DNA of 64,000 nucleotides from Bryum argenteum (Eukaryota > Streptophyta > Bryopsida > Bryales > Bryaceae), in the NCBI GenBank assembly GCA_037043015.1, contig CM073322.1, positions 9,373,601 to 9,437,600 of the forward strand. The letters are read 5' to 3'. This document shows, piece by piece, positions 1 to 9,500 of the stretch. Both the position numbers and the translations under genes were made by a program. The notes beneath the pieces were generated by a model. It had not been told where the DNA came from and did not search any database. It was given only the letters and a program-made list of their open reading frames with translations. Each line of letters begins with the position of its first letter. Within the stretch, counting starts at the first letter, position 1.

Positions 1-360
1 ACCTAAACCATGCCAATTACTACTCCTACAAGTCTAGATTAGCAAGATAGGACTCTAAGGAGATCCACTACCACCGCATTTGAATAGGTCAAATACCAAG
101 CCTCACAAATACATAAAACTTAGGATAACCGAATACGGAATAAGAGAAATTGGAATTTACCCAACTCTCCTAAACACCCCCAATTCTAACTATGAATTAT
201 TAACTACTTCAATTATTCAAAACCTAAAGCAAATACACAAGAATCCCAAAACACTCTAATCCCAACTAACATATGTTGGGTTTTTAGACTAAATGGGTAA
301 TACGCATGTTTAATCACTACATAATATGTATATTTGGTCAAAACCTCATGATAAGGTTTT
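1..360. other. AT-rich sequence, no gene seen
   Basis: No convincing reading frame, RNA gene or repeat is visible. The stretch is AT-rich and has no recognisable relation to the transposon-like coding pieces that begin near position 560. Confidence 0.5.
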
Positions 361-563
361 TCCATGAAAGTGAACCATCTCGAGGTTCACAACTTTTATC
401 CAAATAATCTCGGCGTTCTTCTTCTCGCTTCTTTCTTTCGATCCACTCCTTCGGATCAGAAAGAATTTGTTCTTAGGTCTGTTGGAATCAATGTATACTT
501 TGGGCGGAAGAACTACTTCTTCATTTTCCGGCGTTGGCGTCTGCTGCCGTTAATCTCAAGGCC

Positions 564-2644
564 CTATGTTATTCGTACTACGAGCTCGGTCAAACTATAC
601 GTTCCCATACCACGGATACACTTGAACGCCAGACGCGACGGTGTGTTTGCGTTCCCATGGCTTGACATCTTCCTTCCATTTGTTAAAATGTCCGGATTAA
701 TAAGATCGCCACTTTCGTGCAAGTGGAAGGCATCCATAATCGATTGTGCAAAGACATCGGCGCACAAATAAGTCGAAACTCGCCCGGATACTTCTTTTGC
801 TTCTTGTTCGCATTCCTCACTATCATTGCGTTTAAAGTCTCCACTCGCTTTCAATTGGAACTCCTACACAAGCAATAGCAACGAAGATGATCCTCAATTA
901 TTAACGTTGATATACACCTTAGCCAAATGGGCAATTGCCCCCATTATTAAAAACATCAATCCAATAACGAACAAGAAAATGATAGATGACATACCTTCCA
1001 GTTTGACTTAGATTTGCCATCGGAAGTTGGGTTACCGTAGTGCACCCATAGGTCCCGCGCGTCTTCGAATGTGGTGAGGAGGTACTGCTGGGGAGTCCCA
1101 GTGGAAGAGATTTGTGTTGTTCACCCTTCTTGAAAGCTCTGACAATAAGAGGTTGTCATCCGTCCATACAAAATCGCATGTCCAGGTTCTGTATATGTCC
1201 TTCACAGTTGAATCGACGTCCTTACTTGCCAATAGTCTGGACGCCGCTGCCCACGAATGCTGCCCATTGATGATATAAAACGGCAGATTCAAAGCATCTT
1301 CGTACGTTTCCGGTTTCTCATCACAAATGGGCATGAGTGTAAGTGTCTGCTTCCGTGGGTGTACAGACGTCAAGAAGACTTGGAACAAGCTGTCTACCAG
1401 AGTGCTGTGAAATGGGCGGTACTTCATTTCCTTCGGTGCGAGTCTCATACGTTTCACGTCCACTTTGGCCGTGAAAGATTGTCCCCAAATGTACATGGGC
1501 TTGACTCGGTCCCTGAACTCAATAAGCTCCTCCTGAAAAGTTTTCACGTCTATCTCCTTGCCTTCGGGTACTTTCGTGGGGTGTTTCTTTGGATTCTTCT
1601 TTGTCTTCCTCTTCGGCTTCTTCGGTTTAGTTTCCTCTTGTACCTCCGCTGATGAACCGCTTTCTTCCCGAACGTGCTTCTCGGACTTCTTCATGACGCT
1701 TGGTCCGGTCCACTTCCTTTTGATTTTCGCAGTTGCTTTCTTCTGGCCTTTGGAATGTTTAGTTGAGACGACCTCCTCTACCTCCTCTTCCTCACTATTC
1801 TCAGTGGGCAATTGACTACCGGGCGTATTATCACCTTCAGCACTAAGAGGCTTGGTCGTATCTTCACGGACTTCGTCTTCATCATCCTCCATCGCCACTT
1901 CTTCTCCTTTTAGACCGCTTCCCAACTTGGTCAGGCCGACAACGACAATGCTAGGTTCCGCCTCTGCTTCTTGTTCCTCATCTATTCTCTTTTGTTTGCC
2001 CTTCTTCTCGCGGCTGCCTGCTGGAGGACAAGCAATCGGTGGTGCGGAGGGCCTTTTTCGACTTCGAGGTGTGGCTTCAGCAGTGGCTTTCAGGATTACC
2101 GCCTTGTTAATTTCAGCAATTCTTCTCAAAGAATGCTTCTAGTGTCCTCTTCCTCTCGTAATCTTGATGATTCAAAGCCCGCGTTTCGTCACCGGGTAGA
2201 ATAGGACCGCGGTGAAACTCGGATATTCCTCGCCGTGGACTAAAAGGTCACATCAAAAGTGGCCGCGGCTCAAACCTGTCTTCCTTGAAGAAATAGAGGT
2301 TGGCAACGCTACGAGATGCATTGACCAGCCATACAATGAGGTTGTCACCATGCACTTTTACATCCGTCACAGTAACGGACGCCATTGTCGTATACGCCAC
2401 TTCATCTTTTGGAGGCGTCGTCTTTGCTCACCACAACTCGTAGACAGTACCCACTGTCCTTGGGCATCTTCTGCAGCTCCATCGACCATTGCCGAGGAGT
2501 GGCTAAAGCCTGCTTCAGTTGGTACTTCTTGCCCACATTGCAGTCTCCACGGACATTCACATCTCTAACTACATCGAACAACTTCTTCAGGGCACCTGTG
2601 TATGGAATGTCAGGCACCCTCTCCGTCTCCTTTCGCTTCTTCAT
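564..2644 (-). pseudogene. Transposon-like gene with ParB/DGQHR-like domain, decayed
   Basis: Three minus-strand coding blocks can be followed: 2644-2402, then 2129 to about 1007, then about 860-564. The middle block (up to 365 aa) has a long Lys/Glu/Asp-rich, probably disordered N-terminal half with basic nuclear-signal-like runs. Its C-terminal half contains LTLMPICDEKPETYEDA followed by FYIINGQHSWAAASRLL. The INGQH motif recalls the catalytic/nucleotide-binding motif of ParB and DGQHR-type proteins. The last two blocks join over a plausible GT-AG intron (about 1006-861), and that intron contains a perfect GGGCAATTGCCC palindrome at 929-940. Coding-like sequence continues between 2400 and 2130 but needs several frame changes (near 2410 and 2130, plus in-frame stops), so the gene is probably dead or badly assembled. 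Large proteins of this look occur, to my memory, in lower-plant genomes as repeat-encoded hypotheticals. The assignment to a mobile element is inference from the shared repeats with the 26.7-39.5 kb region. Confidence 0.5.
929..940. repeat. Intronic palindrome GGGCAATTGCCC
   Basis: A perfect 12-bp palindrome in the middle of a short (about 146 bp) predicted minus-strand intron. It is the isolated, shortest member of the palindrome family seen at 2.7-3.9 kb and 27.9-35.9 kb. Confidence 0.75.
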
Positions 2645-2676
2645 CCCCTGTTACAGAGATGCTTGAAGTCACTAAC

Positions 2677-3180
2677 AATGTCGCAAGTTCCAATGGGCAA
2701 TTGCCCACTGGGTGCAATTTCTTGTCCTATCTACCTCTAACAAAAAGTTAATTTCCAGCTGTTAATTAATCTACTTCCCAACAAGAAGTTATGACCAGTG
2801 GGCAATTGCCTACTGGTCTGATGGAATTTTCATTCCAAAGATAGGAATATTCGCACATTAAGTACCACTAAATGTCGCAAGTTGCGATGGGCAATTGCCC
2901 ACCGGGGATCGATTTCTTGACGTACTATCTAGTACTTTTCTAACAAAAAGTTAATTCCCAGCTGTTCATTTATCTACTTCACTAACAAGTTAGGACCAGT
3001 GGGCGATTGCCCACTGGTCTGATGGAATTTTCATTCCAGTGAAGGAATTTTCGCACGTAAAATACACTAACAATGTCGCAAGTTCCAAATCGGGAATTGC
3101 CCACTGGGGTGCATTTTCTTGTACTATCTCCTCTAACAAAAAGTTAATTCCTGGTCATTAATTAATCTACTTCCCTAACA
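2677..3180. repeat. Tandem ~195-200 bp unit, each with two palindromes
   Basis: Units begin with the phrase ATGTCGCAAGTT near 2678, 2873 and 3074, so the period is about 195-200 bp and there are about 2.6 copies. Each unit holds a palindrome of type A (2695-2706, 2889-2900, a degenerate copy near 3091). About 100 bp later comes type B (2796-2817 and 2996-3017, close to AGTGGGCAATTGCCCACT with flanking CC/GG). Shared phrases between them include CTAACAAAAAGTTAATT and TGATGGAATTTTCATTCCA. The array lies between coding blocks of the decayed minus-strand gene, so it is probably intronic. Confidence 0.8.
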
Positions 3181-3494
3181 GGGAAGTTAGGACCCGATAA
3201 AGTTAGGACCTGTCCAGTTTCTAAAATGCTACTTACGGCATTAAGATAAAACATTCTACAAACTTGGGAATTAGGAGCTTATATTGTAAAAACTTACAAC
3301 TGACAGAGTCGTTGAAGATGTCCGCAAATGAGATCCAAGTTCTCACTGGTAAAAGTCCTATTTGATGTTGCTAGATTTACTCGCACATGAAAAGTTGGAA
3401 GTGTCAACATCTACGAACGGTGCGTATTCAAGAGAAAAGAAATCTTTGAAAGTCACAAAGTCGAGTCTAACAATGTCACTAACAAGCTTCAGCC

Positions 3495-3506
3495 GGGCAA
3501 TTGCCC
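3495..3506. repeat. Palindrome GGGCAATTGCCC
   Basis: Exact 12-bp core with partly matching flanks (GCC before, ACGG after). Degenerate relatives sit at about 3590-3610 and 3670-3695 (CAATTGCTAACTGG), and a half-conserved one at 3881-3902 (CCAGTCATCAATTGCCCACTGG without the left GTGGG half). Confidence 0.75.
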
Positions 3507-3539
3507 ACGGGATGCGATTCAGATCAACTTGAATTCTCC

Positions 3540-4200
3540 ACCCACACACTAGTGCGACCCAATCACTTTAGTCTTCCTAAACGCCCTTCTCAGTAGTCAA
3601 TTGCTAACTGGCTCCCTCCACACACTAGTGCGACCCAATCACCCTCATCTTCGTAAATGCCCTTCCGAGTACTCAATGACTAAATTGCTAACTGGCTTCC
3701 TCCCTGAGTCAGGCCGACCAATAACCATGCTACTAAGAAACGCTATGGCCTACGAGACTAATCTGCACTAGAACTCCTTCGTCTTTGCAAATTCCTCACC
3801 GCCCTAAACTAATTCTGGATTAGTCATATGCATCACATACAAGTGCTGCCCGGTCAGTCGATTTTTTCTAAACGCCCTTCCCAGTCATCAATTGCCCACT
3901 GGAAGTGTACAAATTTTTTACAAGTTGTACTATACGACGTCGAATTTAATTGTTTATACCATAATTATATAACTAGAATACAGTGTATAAAAATATCTAC
4001 ATCAAAAGAAATACGAGCTCGTGAAAGACCAACAATGTACGCTTCAAGAAAAAGCACTCACCGTTGCAATTACGTCTTCACACATGTAAAAGAAGATAAA
4101 AGAATACGTCGCCTGCAACTGGCAGACTTCAACACACCGCTGATACGGACCGGCTTAAGTCACGAAACCACTGCAGGCAAGCAATGATCCATTTTCAGAC
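3540..4200 (-). repeat. Long inverted-repeat copy A (mate at 27.6-28.6 kb)
   Basis: On the minus strand this segment matches the plus strand of about 27,640-28,580 closely, by eye roughly 90% identity. Shared landmarks, in order, are: CCGGTCCGTATCAGCGGTGT; GTGTGAAGAC; GCAACGGTGAGTGCTTT; TTGGTCTTTCACGAGCTCG; a palindrome; AATCGACTGACCGGGCAGC; CAGATTAGTCTCGTAGG; TTATTGGTCGGCCTGA; CGCACTAGTGTGTGG. Copy B has an additional segment of about 400 bp (about 28,010-28,420). Both copies contain a possible splice donor (ACG|GTGAGT) upstream of the first palindrome. The two copies face each other across about 23 kb. Confidence 0.85.
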
Positions 4201-4358
4201 ACGAAAACAAGATGTGGTGGAGTCGATGGACTAAGAATACACCAACACATGTAGCCTAAAGTACACGATCTGGTGCTTACCGATGAACAACATGTTCGAC
4301 TGAAATGTCTACTGGTAGATAAGAAGCAGTACACAGTAGTGGTGTCCAAACTGTCCAT
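4155..4358 (-). pseudogene. Exon-like fragment (VFVSENG motif) of transposon-like gene
   Basis: The peptide ending VFVSENGSLLACSG resembles VFVSENGFVVACSG encoded on the plus strand at 27,600-27,650, and both are followed by the same non-coding or spliced sequence. Because the similarity extends in frame over this segment in two diverged copies, it was probably coding in the parent element. I do not recognise a domain. It lies upstream of the palindrome-bearing intron and of the coding blocks at 2644-564, in the same transcriptional order as the 27.5-39.5 kb copy. Confidence 0.4.
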
Positions 4359-4857
4359 TGGACTAGAAACACAGAGTTCTGAAATGCCCTCACATGTTTC
4401 TTCTTGATCCTAACCAGCCAGTCTTACTATTCCTCTCACAGATTACACCAAAACACAGGAGGGTGCAACAGAATAGTACCTTGGGTACTCAGACGACAAG
4501 TACTCTGAGCCTGAAATTGTAGTCACCTGAGACTGAAGCAGAGGGTCGAAATCTGTCGGTGGGGCTTCGTAGGTCGATGATCGAGAATTACTTTCTGATG
4601 GATACAACGTAGATTGATCAACTTAACTGGGTGCAGAACGTGCGCAAATGAGGCGAAGCAAGTGCAGTGAGTAAACAAGATTCCATTCTATCTCTAAAGT
4701 CGAAGTTCTGGAATATGGACAAGAGTTTTGAACTGCAACTTGGTGTCAGAACCCAATCTCCACACTCAGCAAAACGTACGCTAGCCTATGGACGCAATAC
4801 ACCATTCTTCAGATTGCTAGTAGATGGTGCTCATGAAGTCATACGAGGAAGTCGGCA

Positions 4858-5250
4858 ATGAAATTCGAAACTCATGCAACGACGATGGGGGGCGGCCACA
4901 TACCAGTTCGTGATTCACGTTACCAGCACCTCCAACTTCGAAACCCAACAAGAAGCGAAAAGCAAGCGCCACGGCCAAACCCAGCAGCAACCGCAAAACC
5001 CCGACGGCAAGCGCGTCGGCCAAACCTCAGCAGTAACCGGAGAACCCCGACCAGCGAGCGCCACGGCCAAACCCAACAGCAATCGCAGAACTCTGCAAAG
5101 CCAGCGACACGGCCAAACCCCTACAACAATCGCAGAACCCCGCAAAGCAAGCGACACGGCGAAACCCCTCAAGCAATCGCAGAAATCCGACCAAGAAGCG
5201 CAGCGCGAACTTCACGGCGAAACCCTAGAACCGGGAGGGAGAGAGAAAAT
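4858..5250 (+). repeat. GC-rich ~54-bp minisatellite
   Basis: About six imperfect copies of a unit containing GCGCCACGGCCAAACCC, CAGCAATCGCAGAA and CCCCGCAAAGC. The block is GC-rich inside AT-rich surroundings. Two plus-strand frames (from 4858 and 4874) and several minus-strand frames stay open simply because the repeat lacks stops. The peptides are low-complexity (Arg/Thr/Pro/Gln-rich plus-strand, Gly/Leu/Trp-rich minus-strand), so I do not call a protein. Confidence 0.7.
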
Positions 5251-5275
5251 GCGCCGCCAAAACTCGTTGGGCCAG

Positions 5276-5420
5276 GTGATACCCGCGCCCACGCCCAGGA
5301 GATACCCGCGCACAGGCCCAGTTGATACCCGTCGCCCACGCCCAGGTGATACCCTCACCCACGCCCGCATGATACCCGTCGCCCACGCCCGCATGATACC
5401 CGTCGCCCACGCCCGCCTGT
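5276..5420 (+). repeat. ~24-bp tandem repeat (GATACCCGTCGCCCACGCCC)
   Basis: Six imperfect copies of a unit close to GATACCCGTCGCCCACGCCC plus a few variable bases, directly after the 54-bp minisatellite. The last two copies are identical. On the minus strand it would encode a GYHAGVGD repeat, an artefact of the repeat. Confidence 0.8.
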
Positions 5421-5429
5421 GACGGTATC

Positions 5430-8090
5430 TTACTATTCTAGTAAGAGATTGAATGGTTGAAACTTTAAAATTAATAAAATTCAAATAACATCTTATAACA
5501 AATTCCTATGAAAGTGAACAAAAGTTAAATCCCAAGTGTGTACTTGATAAAAATATATCATATGCAAAACTTTGAGAAGTTGTCACAAATATAAATAGAA
5601 AATCTTCATTGAAAATTTAGTACATTAGGGCTCATGTGCACTCTAAAAAACGTAATTTGAAATCATAAAGATATAATCTAAGACTTGTCAAAAGAAGGGG
5701 GCTACTTGAGAGTTGTCTGAACTTAATAATAATAATAAAACTTTGTGCCCATAAAGGGTCGGTGTGAATAAAGTGTCCATTTGTAATACTAATGACTAGA
5801 TGCCCAACGGACAAGGGGATATTGGAACAATACTACTCTCTTCTTGCATCCTCGTACGTCCTCGTCGTAATGCGTATTCGCTACCCTAAATCACTATCGG
5901 TGACTTTTTTATCTTAGAAAGTGATTTGTGGATTTGTGCCTATATACGAATCAGTTGTATAAAATAATTTATAACTTTCAAAATCTCACGTTTTACAAAT
6001 TTTGTAATGTTAATACATATATGAAATTAACAAAATAAAGTGGCAACTAAGGAAGACGGGTACCCGTTCTCTTACCAATCGACCCAATATCGTAGCCATA
6101 ATTAGCCCTGCTAAAATCTAGAAGTAGAATTTGGCGTCGCAAATTTTACCACGGATAGATTCTATGTTTACACACACACACCACATTGCAACCCAAATAC
6201 CATAATTCATTGTTCCAATGAGGTGCCCAAAGTAGTAAAAATCCAAATAGGTTGGCCTTCAGGACTTAATGCAAAATATCTTTCTACCAAATTTGGCATA
6301 CATAGTCAACTTTGTGAAAAGGGAGAGTTGATGATTGTTATCCTAAATACTTTGTTCATCTCTTTGTCCATGTAGATAACTAATTTGAGCATGCACATTC
6401 AAAGTTTTGTAAAATCATTTGGCCTTTTGAACATTCATCGACTTATTTGTCATAAAAAGGTATAAAAACAACAATATGGTAAAACAAGTATCACGTTCAT
6501 TGTCTTTGAGTTGGACTAATAATGGATTGTGAGTACGTACTCTATAATTCTTCTCTTTTTTTACAAAATTATTTTCTAAAATTACAAACTATCAATTATT
6601 GAATTTTACAAGAAAGAAAATGTAAAATCACATTAAACATTGTAGCTTGTTTATGTAGAAATTGAATGTTGCCTTTATAAGATTGAAAAGTTTCGACATG
6701 GATTAGTTGGGAATTTGAGTAGTGATCCATAATGAAGATATTATGTAAGTAAAATCCTGTAAACACAAAGTAAATCAAAATAAACTTAAAAGCAAGTAAT
6801 GAAGAACATAAAAGATAAGTAAAGAATACAATCTTAAAGTGCATGAGAGAAGCTTATGGAGAAAAAACAAGGTAGCGCAAAATTTACAAGACGAGATAAG
6901 AAAACACAATGCTATTAATAGCAATTGTTACTATGAATGTTTGACAAATCCGAGATGCCTCAGGTAAGCACCTACTTTGTGATCTTTAGAGCTCATGCCT
7001 CAAATGTGAATGATGAAATCAAAATAAAAATTTTGATTCTTTTCATTCATCTTACCCCCGTTCCGTGTGAACATCCAATTACATAAGTTTGTACTTTTGA
7101 CTTAAATAATAAATCTCTTCTTCCTCCCTCTAATGTGTTCACGTCTTTTTGAAGGCATCAAAGGTATGTATTTGGATCTAGAGGTTTTGACCTTTAGATG
7201 GAAAGTTAACAACCTTAATAGACTTGTTGTAAACCATGTGAATAATAATTTGAGAAATGAGGTTCTAAAGAGTGTTACATCATAATGTATTAGTACACAA
7301 ATCAAATGACAAAATTCCATGACTTTTACTTTGGGGTAATAATAATACTAATGAGGCAATTGCATTAAAAAATAATTCGAAATGCCTAATGGATTCTTGT
7401 TCACATTAATCTTAGCAAAGACCTTTTAACCATAAGTATTTTAAAAAAGTCAAATCTTGATTAAAAGAATAACCTTACCAATGGTGAATATCGACAAAAA
7501 GTTTACAAAGGGAAAGTATTCAAAGGCTAGACCTTTTGCACTCAAACCTATGCCTTACCTTCAAATCAACTTTCATTGAGTTAAGGTTTGTAACATAAAA
7601 AACTAGATTTTATTTGCTATTCATTACAGAAAACTGAGTTCAAAATCATCAAGTTTTCACTTTTTCATTGTGGAAACATCATTGCAAATCTAACACAAAA
7701 AGTAGTTGCATCAAGTAATTTCCAACTAAAAAGTTGTTAGATTAACCCACAATGACATGTGTTTAAAAACATATCATGATAATGAATTTCACAATTGTAA
7801 TTAAAGTTGCAATCGGAATTGTAAAATATGCCACATATTTCAAGAAATAGAAACTATCATTACCCTCATTAAACTTCATGCCATAAATTTTAAAAATCTT
7901 GAATTAGAATAAGAATTTTATTAGAAAAAGTAGACTTGGTTTGGAATCCAATCCAATCAAGTTTGCCAAAATTCAAACTTAAACATTTTATAAAAATACT
8001 AAAGTGAATAATTTTCCTCAAATAATTCAATTTTTCATCTTGATTTTACCACTAATAAAGTGAATGAAGCAATTTAAGTTAAATAAACTT
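5430..8090. other. AT-rich intergenic DNA, nothing supported
   Basis: About 2.7 kb with only short chance reading frames. No protein family, tRNA or structured RNA was recognised. Confidence 0.5.
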
Positions 8091-8095
8091 GTCAC

Positions 8096-8305
8096 CTTAT
8101 CTCTAGCCTTACTATTACCCAACTCTAGTTCACTAACCTTATCCCTAGCCTTACTATTACCCAACTCCAGTTCACTAAACTTATCTCTAGCCTTACTATT
8201 ACCCAACTTTAGTTCACTAACCTTATCCCTAGCCTTACTATTACCCAACTCCAGTTCACTAAACTTATCTCTAGCCTTACTATTACCCAACTTCAGATAC
8301 CCATA
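8096..8305. repeat. 42-bp tandem repeat, five copies, alternating variants
   Basis: The unit CTTATCTCTAGCCTTACTAT...CAACTCCAGTTCACTAA is repeated five times. Copies alternate between TCTCT/AAC and CCCT/AAA variants, suggesting expansion as an 84-bp dimer. Since 42 is divisible by three, both strands stay open: the minus strand reads 14-residue units (LGNSKARDKFSELE), the plus strand LTLSLALLLPNSSS. There is no coding evidence beyond that. Confidence 0.85.
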
Positions 8306-8339
8306 CCTTATCCCTATATTCACTCTAAGTGTTTGCATG

Positions 8340-9500
8340 CCTCCCTACCCTACCATATAATGAGGATTAGCCATACTTCTTCTCTCATTTTTCTCTGCAA
8401 CAGGGATGAGGGGCGGCGTGCCAGGCTGTTTGCAGGTCACGACTTGACATGTGGAGGTTGTGTAATTCTGAAGTTAGTGATTGAGCAGTGCTCGAGAATT
8501 AAGGAACAAATGGCAATAGATTCCACGAATGGCTAAATCATGCAAGCTTTTATGAGTGTTAACCCTGTTTTGGAGGGTAATTCTGTTCGATTGTAACAAG
8601 GTGAGTGTTCTGCTGCAGGTTGGGTTGAATAGTGTGCTTGGAGGCGCAGTGTTCGTGACATCTGAGACATTCGAACTGGGTGGTGTATGTATGGTCCGAG
8701 GATGGAGGATGTGATAATGATGAAGCTTTGGTGTAATTGAGAGCTCGTTGGATTTGTGGTTTGCAGTCAATTCAAGGAGAAGTATTGGAGAAAATCAACA
8801 AGGAAAACTTTGAGGTTGATAGTTTGCGCTTTAAATCTGTTGGAGCGTCACGAAGCTAATAAGTTGAACTCGTCTGCGGTTCTTTGAGCTTGGCGACTTC
8901 TAAGGTTCGAACTCTTTTTCATTTTATCCTGGTTTTTCTTAAATGCTAGAGTGAAGCCCTCGTATTCATATCAAGCTTATGATTATGGTTATCGTAATAC
9001 CTGGATGATAATGATACCAGCATCATGTGTGTGGATAGCTTCGTTTGTGTGATTGGCTTTTTGAAGAGAGGCAGCATCTTTTGTGAGGATTGTAGACAGT
9101 TTTCAAGGCTGATTCTGTTTTTCCACCTTAAAGTGCACATTGTTCAGCCAACCGCATGGCATTAAAATGATAAGCAATTCTATCTATGTTGATAGTGAAG
9201 GCTGTAAAGAGTTGGCTCCATGATCACGGGTGTCACACAGCGTCAGGTACTGAGATTGATAACCAGATTCATAAAGTAGTAGATACAATTCGGAGTTAGA
9301 AGTGATTTACATTCACTTCAACATCCGTGGGTTTGGGTCGTTGTACCTTCCGAAGAAGAGTCAACGGCCGGTTCGGTGAGCCTGGCGGTGCAGCTGTCGT
9401 CGCCAGGGGCGCCGCTGCCGATTTCTTAAAGGTAATTCCTTGACTATTACCTTTAACTTCTATCTCAACAATTGTGTTTTGCTTATACTTATACTTATAC
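8340..9500. other. Moderate-GC single-copy-like stretch, no gene called
   Basis: Base composition is less AT-rich than the surroundings. A GC-rich segment near 9360-9425 ends in AAAG|GTAATT, which could be a splice donor, so an untranslated or short first exon on the plus strand is possible. No reading frame is long enough to support a protein. Confidence 0.3.

Noticed and set aside
2677-3180. CRISPR-like array
   Set aside because: The repeats are long, related throughout and contain palindromes with homologous linkers; there are no unique spacers, and the DNA is eukaryotic.
564-4358. An intact host gene on the minus strand
   Set aside because: Several frame changes and stops, plus the shared repeats with the 27-39 kb unit, favour a decayed transposon-like gene.
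4858-5484. Overlapping proteins on both strands of the GC-rich island
   Set aside because: Open frames result from tandem repeats without stop codons.
8064-8360. Leu/Ser-rich 98-codon protein
   Set aside because: It is the translation of the 42-bp repeat; no support for expression.
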